From Sebastes aleutianus (taxonomy: Eukaryota; Chordata; Actinopteri; Perciformes; Sebastidae), in assembly GCA_916700875.1 (NCBI GenBank), contig CAKAKS010000066.1, positions 33,458,990 through 33,522,989 on the forward strand: a stretch of DNA of 64,000 bases, given 5' to 3'. The position numbers and the translations under genes are program-made. The notes under the pieces are model-generated. The model was not told where the DNA came from. It saw nothing but the letters and a program-made list of their open reading frames with translations, and ran no database searches. Below, in pieces: positions 50,358 through 61,300 of this stretch. The first letter of the stretch is position 1; the number at the start of each line of letters is the position of its first letter.

Positions 50358-51310
50358 CAGGGTCTGAAATTGTCTGGCCACCCGGCACTTTGGCAGACAG
50401 GGAAAACGCTGGTGATGGGAATACAGAACCGGTTACCGGTAAGAACGGATTCTTATATTCCTTGGCATCTCATGCCTCCGTGACTATCAATTCATCTGTG
50501 TTGAGGCTTTCCCACAGCAATTTGGATGCACGCTTAAACATGTTTCAGTTTGTTTTGGACCAGAGCCACAGCATGGTGCTACTAAAGCTGAGGTGGGCAC
50601 CCTATTTTTTCTCTGACAATGCTGCACCGTGAACAACAAACCTGAGTTGAAATCAGCAGTAAGAGAGTTAGTAACGTTAGCTGTTAAAAGCCGGTGGGCA
50701 GCACAGTCCTGCTTGGCTAAATAATGGAGCTACTAACGTTAACGGAGGTGCCATTGAGTTATTATTATGAGGCGTTCAAACGCTGCTCAGGAAAAATTAC
50801 TATTGAGTGGAGGTAAATTACAACATTATCATGATGTGTTCAAATGTAGTCTTGTAAAATTAAGTTTTTGGCGAGAAACTTGAATAAATCCAGTTGTTTG
50901 AAGGAGATGTTTTCACATCAATATAAAATAGATATTAGAGAGAGAATTATGACCCGTTTAACTTCCTAACACTAGCTCTAAGCAGCTTGCCAAGATTTTT
51001 TTAATCAAAGCAAATATTTAAATAATCATAATCATTTGAACTGTGTGTTTTTAATGCAACCACTATAGATGACAATAACAAAGTGCAGTACAGTACTGTG
51101 TACAGTACCCTCCCTGCCCCGAAAGATAGGGCTCCCCCGGAAGCCACGGTGTAATTCGAACACTGTAATTTACTGTGTATATGTTTTTTGTGTATAAAAT
51201 ATTAAACATTGAATGACATCAGATCTAAAATGTTATTCCTTCATTTAGCGCAGAGATTTCAAAAGTGGCAGATAACATTTCTGAGTGGCAGACAAAGAAA
51301 AAAAATCGAG
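50358..51310. mobile_element. hAT-type family E copy 2, right end incomplete
   Basis: Starts CAGGGTCTGAAATTG and shares GCACTTTGGCAGACAGGGAA, CTTGGCATCTCATGCCTCCG and ACATCAGATCTAAAATGTTA with the copy at 52857-53922. The terminal inverted CAGACCCTG is missing. Confidence 0.65.
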
Positions 51311-52021
51311 TCTACTGCATTTGTGCAGTGTGAGAAATGAAAGCTGGACAGGCATAGCAACAGTAACTAGGGGACAGGGGTTAGCGAACGGCCAATTGAT
51401 GTTAACAAGAACAATAACTCTGAATTAAGATGATCTTAGTTAAGATGATCAGTCATTTCCCCGCCACTGAATAAATATCACTGCTTCACATGCTCAATGA
51501 GGACACATGCACGTCAATGGATAACACAGTATAAACACACCAGTAGCGATGGATTTGTGATCCTTGATGTTGTGGCTAAATGGACTTGGCACACTTGATG
51601 CACAGGCCACAAGAGCTGAGCAGCAGCAGCAGGGAAAATTCCTTCAAAAATGAAGATAAAGGAGGGATGATGATGACAAATAAAGGGGGCTAATTATTCA
51701 CCAACGGGTGAAGCTATCTCATCTAGTTTTACTTCCAACCAATTTACTGTAGTCTAGACGATCTCATTCAGTAGAAGCGTAGGAAGCTATATAATATCTC
51801 GAGTCCTCTGCTCTGAGGCAGGAGAATATTACATCCTAGTCAAACCCTTCATTGTGATTTTCTAGCGGTTATTCTGAGGTGTTTGAGAAATACAGGCCCT
51901 GGTCTGCAGAGCTTCTCCAGGTCAGAGGGAGAAGATGCCAGCCGAGCCTGTGGGCCGGGCTCCTGCCCTCCAGCAGTCCTCCACCCCTGGGTGGTCCTGC
52001 GGGCCCCCACTACTTCCCTCG
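51311..52021. other. Region downstream of erlin2, including its 3' UTR
   Basis: The minus-strand 3' UTR must begin at 52021, but I could not pick a poly(A) signal with confidence. No other gene is visible. Confidence 0.35.
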
Positions 52022-55000
52022 CTAATCCAGGTCCAGGAACTGCTCAGCAACAATGTCCATGGCTGCAGAGGCCTTGATAGAGCTCCCTGCAGAGCCAGAG
52101 TCCACAAACATCTGGGGTATGTCGTTCCCAAAGTAGATTTTGCTGTTGGTTGAGATGGCCTTGTACTTCATTAGCTGCAGGTACTCCGGTGTCAACTTCA
52201 TCTGCAAGAGGCAAAACAGAATTCAAATTCCAGTCCCCATTAGTCCCGGCTATGGTGGGTGATGTGTATTTGTGTTATCTCGTTACCTTATTGGCCTCTG
52301 CAGCTTTCTGTGATGTATAGAACTCTGCATCTGCCCTGGCTCTCTCCCGGGCCAAGTAAGCGGAGTCTATGAATCAGAACAAACAAACAAACGGTCAGAG
52401 TTAACAAGCTGTAATAAAAGAAGTCCAAGCTGCTTTACTGCTCAGAAAGTAGGAGGGCTGGCGTAAATGTTGCGAGTTCCAGCTAAACAACTGGTTCCCA
52501 AGCTCAAACAGCAAACCAGTACTAAAAACAAACACGCTTGGAAATAAAGCAGTTCTGATTGTTCTTAGTTTAAGTGCTCAGCATGTTTGGCTCGTTCTTA
52601 GGAATCACACATTTTGACTTGCCCTAGCAGGAAAAGCACACGTGGTAAAACGGTGTCAATAGCTGTTTCATAAGTGGCCTTGTCAACATAAGCCCTGGAA
52701 TAAGCACATCGAAAAGGCATGTAGTGATTATTCATGTTATTACATGTGAAGTGAAAAACTGAGCCTGTTTAGGATACAAACAGTGGTGGGAAGTAACTAA
52801 GTACATTTACTCAAGTACTTTATATACGGACTGTACAATTTTGAGGTACTTATACTCAGGGTCTGACATTTTTCTGACTTTTGTTTGCGCATATTTCAGA
52901 CGTATTTCCAGACTTTTATTCAGACATATCAGCCTTTTTTCTGACATATTTCAGATGTTTTCAGACTTTCATGCAGACACATATCAGCCTTTTTTTGCAT
53001 GTATTTCAGCCTTTTTTGGGCCATATTCCGTATTTTTCACACTTTTTTGGGGATATTTTGCAGACATTTTTCCTACTTTTTTTGGACATTTGCCAGACGT
53101 TTTTCAGACTTTTATACAGACATATATCTGCCTTTTTTCTGACATATTTCAGCCTTTTTCGGCCATTTTTTCGGCCATACTTTGGCATAAAATCATCAGG
53201 ACAGGACACCCGCCACTTTGGCAGACAGGGAAAACGCTGGGGATGGGACTAGAGAACCGGCTCCTAGTTGTCTGAGTTCTTGGCATCTCATGCCTCCGTG
53301 TCCATCGATTCCTCTGTATTGATGCTTTCCGACAGTTACGCATGCACAATGGCGCATACGCACGCTGTGTCATGTTTCAGTTTGTTTGGGACCGGAGCCA
53401 CGGCGGAGAGAAAAAAAGAACAGCGTGGTGCTAGTAAACCTGAGGGGGACGCAGTTTAGTTTTTGGTGAGAAACTTGAATAAATCCAGTTGTGTGAAGGA
53501 GATGTTTTCACAACAATATAAAATAGATATTAGAGAGAAAAATGATGACCCTTCCTAACACTAGCTCTAAACAGCTTGCCAAGATTTTTTTTAATCAAAG
53601 CAAATATTTAAATAATCATGATCATTTTAATTGTGTTTTTATGCAAATAACCACTATAGATGACAATAACATAATACAGTACAGTACTGTGTACAGTACC
53701 CTCCCACCCCCGAAAAATAGGGCTCACCCATAAGCCACGGTGTAATTCCAACTCTGGAATTTACCAAGCATAAAACATGTTTTTTGTGTAAAATATATTG
53801 AACATTGAATGACATCAGATCTAAAATGTTATTCCTTCATTTAGAGCAGAGATTTCAAAAGTGGCAGATAACATTTCTGATTGGCACACAAAAACAAATA
53901 CTAAAGTTAATTTCAGACCCTGATTGTTCTACTTTACAATTTATCATACTTCACACTTCTACTTTTACTCCACTACATTTATCTGACAATAGTTACTTTT
54001 CAGATTAAGATTTCACATAAGAGCTTATATAATATAATAAGGGCTGTCCAAGTTAACGGGATAGTAACGCGTTATTAATGCAATTTACGATTTAAGGCGG
54101 GCTCAGTTTTAAAGCGAGAAGAGTGAGGATACTGGTATCATATGAAACTAGATAACTTAGAAAAACCTAAGGAATCCATTGGTGCCAACCAGGTCATACT
54201 AGATATGTTGTGAAATCGACGCTAAATTCTGGCAGGAAAAACTGTCATGTCAATTTTCAAAGGGGTCCCTTGACCTCTGACCTCCAGATATGTGAATGAA
54301 AATGGGTTCTATGGGTACCCACGAGTCTCCCCTTTACAGACATGCCCACTTTATGATAATCACATGCAGTTTGGGGGCAAGTCATAGTCAAGTCAGCACA
54401 CTGACACACTGACAGCTGTTATTGCCTGTTGGGCTGCAGTTTGCCATGTTATGATTTGAGCATATTTTTTATGCTAAATGCAGTACCTGTGAGGGTTTCT
54501 GGACAATATCTGTCATTGTTTTGTGTTGTTAATTGATTTCCAATAATAAATATATACATATATTAGCATAAAGCAGCATATTTCCCCACTCTCATGTTGA
54601 TGAAGAGTATTAAATACTTGACAAATCTCCCTTTAAGGTACATTTTGAACAGATAAAATATGTGCGATCAATCCCGATTAACTATAGACAATCGTGCGAT
54701 TAATCCCGATTAAAAAATGTAATTTGACGGCCCTAAATACAATGCATTGTGAAGTTTAAACCAGTGGTTCCCAACCTTGCTGGTTTGTGACACCTTACAA
54801 AATAGTTGCACAGTGTGTGCTTGGGGCACTACCTTACTTCAAACTAATTCCTTTTTCACGTAGTGTTTACATTATTTTGTACATTCCCTCACTCTCTCCC
54901 TAGTTGGCATCAGTATTAAAGGACCAATATGTAATATATTTACTGTAATAAATCATAAAATGATCATGATGTGTCATCAGAGATTAAGGAAACATGCTAC

Positions 55001-57862
55001 ATTGAAATACTGGCTTCTCAGACAACAGTGCTACAGCCAGGATGTTCTCCTTTGAAATTTCCATTCTGGTCCGGAACGTCTGTTTTTGTTTTGGATCTGT
55101 GTGATCTCGTCCACTGCCCATTTCAACACCCCGTTACCGCATATGAAACAGTTTGGCACTCAAACACAGCCTTCAGCAGCCATGGAAGCAAGTAAACCAA
55201 CTGGATCAACAGAGATAACGTTAACGTTAGATTCTACCCGACCGGCCGAAAGCCTCAGCACATCTCTCTGTGGTCCGTGTGCAGCTGGTTTTCATGGCAG
55301 CGAGTATTTGAGACACACAGCCGGTGAAGTGATTCCAACTGCTGCTGCTGGCCAGAGACTAACGCGGTCGTGTCTAGAAGGTAACCTTCAAGTTAAGAAA
55401 ACTTGCACTAACTGTTATCAGTCACACCGGAGAAGCGGACGGAATGAATTTGGACTGCTGTTACCCATTTTAAACGCTAGCTGTCAGTCCTACATATTGT
55501 TTCTTTAAAGGGGACATATCGTGCTCATTTCCAGGTTCATACTTGTATTTTGGGTTTCTACTAGAAGATGTTTTAATTTTCAAAACACAGTATTTTTCTG
55601 ATACTCTCTGTCTGAATATACCTGTATTCAGCCTCTGTCTGAAGCGCTCCGTTTTAGCGCCCGTCTCTTTAAGCCCCCCTCCAGAAAAAGCTTGGTCTGC
55701 TCTGATTTGAAAAGGTAGTTCTCAAGCTGTGGGAGGTATAATCTAATGAGCCTGCATGTGATATAGGAAGGGGAACCAAATCTGAATGGGTTGTTGAATC
55801 ACATATTTTCTGATCCAGGCAGCCCACAAAAAAACGGACAGGGCACTCCAGATACCCAAATGCACAAGCACTGAAAAAGGGAGTTTTTCATGCCCTTTAC
55901 GAAACGAACAATGTGAGATAATATTTTAGTTAGAGGGGGCATTTACTTTTACTTGTAATAAGAGTATTTTTACATTGTTGTACTGGTCCTTTTACTTCAG
56001 TAAACGATCCGAGTACTTTGATACAAACCTTCGATTAGAGAAATCTTTTTTTCCGTTTCCTTCTCCATGACTTTCTGTCCGAACTTGATCTCTGCCACTT
56101 GTGCCACTTTCTCAGCCTCTGTAAAACAAAGAAACATATTTCCATGTTTCAACCCATAGTGTGTATGAGACACTTCTCCTTGATTGTTTGCTTTTTTTCT
56201 CTCTCACCTATCACAGCTTTGATCCTTTCTGTTTCTGCCTCCTTCTCCACAACCTTCTGTGTCTGTTGAGAGATCAGCAGCTTCGTCTTCTCGCTCTCCC
56301 TGCAAACATTAAAGGTCCCATTTTGTAAAAAGTGAGATTTTCATGTCTTTTATATGATAAAGCAGGTTTGAGTGATATATAAATACTGTGAAAGTATCAA
56401 AACACTCATCCATGGAGAAATACGAGAATCAGAAATGCTTGTTAACAGCGACACCTGTGGCTGTTAAGTCAACGAAAGTCAGCGTCGCGCTCGCTCTAAA
56501 TATACATGAACCAGCATAGCTCGTAACAGTGAGGCGACACACGTCAGCTAAAACCACAATATCACTTTATATTTCAACTGCTTGGCAGTAATGTTAGCTG
56601 ACCAGACGAAGGTCTCTCCATGAATCAATGCTGATCCTAGTGTTGGCTTTTCCTGCCTCAGCCTCCCGAACGCGGCCGCAGGAAACAGGGGAGACACCGG
56701 AGTTTTGGTCGGAGACGATAACGTTTCTCTCTGCGGAGCCCCGTCACTTCACAAGACACGGGAAACCTCTGTTGGTCTGGAGGAGCTGCAGCAGTTATTT
56801 CTGCACAAACGTCCACTGTACATTCACTAGATATTCTCAGAGCTAAACTAACTCTTCTGCAGTGTGGAGTGTGCGCGCATGCACGTGAGAGTGGAGCGAG
56901 TGAGAACGAGCGTGGTGTGTGAGTGAAGGCAAGCAGGCAGAGGAGCAGAGACTCCGGCCCTGGAGACCAAAGTCTCCCCCGCGTCCTCAGACCGCGGCAA
57001 ACACAGTTTTGCAAGACGGGCTTCACTAGATAGAACTTTGCGGTTTTGGTGCTTCCGTGTAGTTTGTGTTGGAGTCTGAGTCTGAACAGCGTAGCCACAA
57101 GCGAGCGTGTATGGGACACCGACCCGCAATGATTTATACGTGTAAGAAGTTACAGTCTCTTTAAAGCATGTAAACATGGTCTAGTAGAAACCCAAAATAC
57201 AAACATGAACCTGAAGATGAACATATGTCCCCTTAACACACACTTTAACATTAAAACATCCCCCCCGACCCCCCCCACCCACACACCCACATACGGTGTT
57301 TCCACTACTTTCACCGACATCTAAAACTTTAATTTTTCTGTGTGGTGACATCATTTCCAGAATAATTCCTCCCAACTTCAACATATGCAGAGGTGTCACC
57401 TGTGTGGGTGTGCAGGACCTTTAACATTTGTATTTATATTTAAGATGCATCCTTACGCCTGGGGCACACAGCCCGCTTCAGGCTCGCCTGACGGCAGCGT
57501 CACGTCGTGGCCACGTCATGCCCACCTAGGGTGTTCACACTAGACGCGAGTTACCCGCGTCTCGGGAGCCTGTCGGCTACCTGTCAGCTGTGTTTTTGCT
57601 GCTGCTGACAGCCCTTTCTTTCTACATAGAGTTTGCCTTTTAATGGCCATTTAACTTCATAATAAATGTGATTTATATTTATTTAAGACAAAAAAGGGTA
57701 AGAACTGTGTGGTAATTTGTAAATATTATTAAAAACAAGCAAATAAATTCATACATAAATATTAATATATAGCCCATATAAATCCCTCTTTTCTGTCAGT
57801 GAAGAGGGATTTATATATATATAAATCCCTCTTCATTGACAGTGAAGAGGGATTTCTATGGG

Positions 57863-57900
<38 letters not shown>

Positions 57901-58317
57901 CCCTCTTCATTGACAGTGAAGAGGGATTTCTGTGGGCTATATATTAATACAAAAAACTACGCCTTGATGGAGAAAAACACTTGAAGTATTTCAGAATGAG
58001 CGCTGAACAAATGGACAATTTACTTTCATTGATTGGAGCTGACCTGACCAGGCAGACAACAACTTACAGGGCTGCCATTGAACCAAAACAGCGGCTTGCC
58101 GTCACACTGAGGTAATTATAACTATTTCAATTTATGGACCTGCATTAATAAAGACCAGAGTAAATATAAGTAAAGTGTTTTTTTTTTTATTATTATAAAA
58201 CAAAGCAAAATAAAGTTTCGTTATTTGTTAACCTTTAGAAAACGAAAATTATTATTAAATATCTTAAAAAAAATTAAACACCTCTAAAAGAAAGAACAAT
58301 AAAGTCACGTGGTGTTT

Positions 58318-58395
<78 letters not shown>

Positions 58396-61300
58396 GGAAA
58401 AATACTGCCCATCACCTGATGTTCTTATAACCTATTAACCCAGTCTATTATATTTATAGCATATGTAGGGTTTCTGCTATGACTACTACAGTGTTTACAA
58501 AATTAAAAGCCTGTACTATATTAACTTGATGGAAACCTGCAAGTACACCACTGCTTTATTTAGAGTATTTCAGAATAAAAGCATTGTGTTAACGAATGCA
58601 TGATTCTGTGCACTAAAAACGCTAGAGGGCTTTTATTTTGAAATCTAGATAGGAAGTGTAAAATATTGATGGTCAGTGACATATTCTACAGATGTCTAGA
58701 CATGGAAACTGTAGTAATCTTGCTGGTATGATGTTCATATACTGTCAATAGATCACCTTCACTGTCTGTTGCTGCTGGGACACGCAGCCGAGAGGTAAGC
58801 GGCTCCCGTGTAAAATAGGCGAGCCTTCTATTCTATAAAATAGACGCGCGTCTGAAATACTCTAAATAAAGCAGTGGTGTACTTGCAGGTTTCCATCAAG
58901 TTAATATAGTACAGGCTTTTAATTTTGTAAACACTGTAGTAGTCATAGCAGAAACCCTACATATGCTATAAATATAATAGACTGGGTTAATAGGTTATAA
59001 GAACATCAGGTGATGGGCAGTATTTTTTCTCTCTCTCAACAAACACCACGTAACTTTATTGTTCTTTCTTTTAGAGGTGTTATTTAATTTTTTTAAAGAT
59101 ATTTAATAATAATTTTCGTTTTCTAAAGGTTAACAAATAACAAAACTGTTTATTTTGCTTTGTTTTATAATAATAAAAAAAAAAAACACTTTACTTATAT
59201 TTACTCTGGTCTTTATTAATGCAGGTCCATAAATTGAAATAGTTATAATTACCTCAGTGTGACGGCAAGCCGCTGTTTTGGTTCAATGGCAGCCCTGTAA
59301 GTTGTTGTCTGCCTGGTCAGGTCAGCTCCAATCAATGAAAGTAAATTGTCCATTTGTTCAGCGCTCATTCTGAAATACTTCAGGTGTTTTTCTCCATCGA
59401 GGCGCAGTTTTTTGTATTAATATATAGCCCACAGAAATCCCTCTTCACTGTCAATGAAGAGGGATTTATATATATATATATATATATATAGCCCATATAA
59501 ATCCCTCTTCACTGACAGAAAAGAGGGATTTATATGGGCTATATATTAATATTTATGTATGAATTTATTTGCTTGTTTTTAATAATATTTACAAATTACC
59601 ACACAGTTCTTACCCTTTTTTGTCTTAAATAAATATAAATCACATTTATTATGAAGTTAAATGGCCATTAAAAGGCAAAGTCTATGTAGAAAGAAAGGGC
59701 TGTCAGCAACAGCAAAAACACAGCTGACAGGTAGCTGAGACGCTCCCGAGACGCGGGTAACTCGCGTCTAGTGTGAACACCCTAGGTGGGCATGACGTGG
59801 CCACGACGTGACGCTGCCGTCAGGCGAGCCTGAAGCGCGCTGTGTGGCCTGAGCGTTAGCCTCCTACACTCTAGCCCTGTTCCTCGGAAAAAAACGTCTA
59901 AAATAACTACCAAAAATGCATCAGGACCAGCTCCTAAACCATATATGCATACATGTGAAAGGTCAGAAGCTAAGATTTATGACTAGATTTTACGCAGACT
60001 AAACTATATTACCATGGGGATAATCACAATGGATCAGCAATAATGTTTTTATCCTTGTCTAGTATAAAATCTTAATTTCAAAGGCAATATCACCATTAAA
60101 AGAAAAGGTCCCATGATGCAACTGAATGTATCCTACTACTCTTTGACTACAACTGTAACTATAAATTTGATGAAAACACACGAAAATATAAAATTTTTGA
60201 TACAATTTATAAAGATATGTTCAGGCCCTCTCCATGTTTACATGCTTATCGTTGACATATTGACTGTTTACTGGGAGTTTTACTAGATATTTCCATATAG
60301 CCATGTTACAAATAACATAAGCATCCCCAAAACATTGAAATAGTATTTAACACAGTGAAGACTGATCAATATGAGCAAAGAGATCCATGCTATACGGCAG
60401 ATAAATGCAGATTGCAAAGGTGGAAAAGGGCACTGTAATCCTCAGACCCAGGAGGACAATGGTGTATTATTTGTTTGTGTCCGTCTCTAGTGGCTGAATC
60501 AAAGGGCGAAGGGCAAAACCTCCCCTGACACCAAACTACTCTTCCCCACCCCCCCAACCGTCTTTCATTCTGGCTGTCTAATGTTTCATGATGATCGCTG
60601 CAGAACTGTAAGAAACTAAAATCTGCCGTTTTGGGGCGAAAATAACGCTAACATGCTTTAGTGAAATACTTTGACAAGAACACAGATTTATGTCAGTGTG
60701 ACTGTAAAATGTGAAGTTTCACCGTTTCGTTTTGCCGTCCCCGTGTGTGAGCCGAGTCGAGGTGTGTTCAAGTGCGTTGGAAAGCTTGGAATTTCTAGTT
60801 ATTCAACGATATCAAGCATATTATTGTAGCCTTATGAGAAAATGATCGCGGATCTTTTCATCCCAACTTAGGAAGTTTATTTCTGTACAACTTTATTGTT
60901 AAAATACTTCATAATAAGACATAGTTTGGACTACATACAGTTGGTTTCAGGATTCTGAAAGCTTAAGACCTCAGGTTTTCAGAACAGTACAACATTCACA
61001 TGTTCTATAAATAGATGATTATGAAATAGCAGCATTTTCTAACTACATCACGGGTTGCCCCCCGGTACCGGGGGCTCTCAGGTTCTAGAGGTTAGGAGCG
61101 TTATTATTATTTTAGTGTGATTGTGAGGGTCTTTAATTAAAACTCCTGGACCACCTATGGAAATCAGTGCTTCTATGGTGCATTTACAACATGGCACTCT
61201 ACCCGTGACTTTAATTACCTTCAAACGGTGGACTTTGGCTGACCTGAGGGATCCGGATTGGTTTTCCTTCTCAGGCACCAAGTTGGCTACGTCGGAGCTT

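Larger units (their letters stand above)
52781..56019. mobile_element. hAT element inserted next to an erlin2 splice donor, with nested elements
   Basis: Perfect 8-bp duplication GATACAAA at 52773-52780 and 56020-56027. The left end is CAGTGGTGGGAAGTAACTAA. The right end, read inverted, is AAAGTACTCGGATCG then TTTACTGAAGTAAAAG, the family's other terminus without its outermost dozen bases. Nested inside: family E (52857), family D (54039), and two TTAA elements (54920 and 55509). Confidence 0.8.
57456..59855. mobile_element. 2.4-kb palindromic Harbinger-like element in an erlin2 intron
   Basis: Flanked by TTA at 57453-57455 and 59856-59858, as for PIF/Harbinger insertions. The left arm (57456 to about 58573) and right arm (about 58855 to 59855) are inverted copies that look about 98 percent alike over stretches compared. 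Pairs include GGCTCGCCTGACGGCAGCGT and ACGCTGCCGTCAGGCGAGCC at the ends, and GAGTATTTC and GAAATACTC at the centre. The 280-bp spacer matches the 39555 element in reverse. The left arm has a (GA)36 run at 58321-58392 that is only about five units in the right arm. Each arm carries the same transposase exon fragment. Confidence 0.88.

Noticed and set aside
49719..51318. TCTACTGC at 49719 and 51311 as a target duplication of a composite element
   Set aside because: The right edge shows no terminal inverted repeat of either element, so the match may be chance or a remnant after deletion.
52841..53275. 144-codon Phe-rich open frame
   Set aside because: Produced by a T-rich tandem array inside a hAT element.
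55086..55508. 140-codon open frame
   Set aside because: Lies entirely within a TTAA-flanked MITE and has no recognisable domain.
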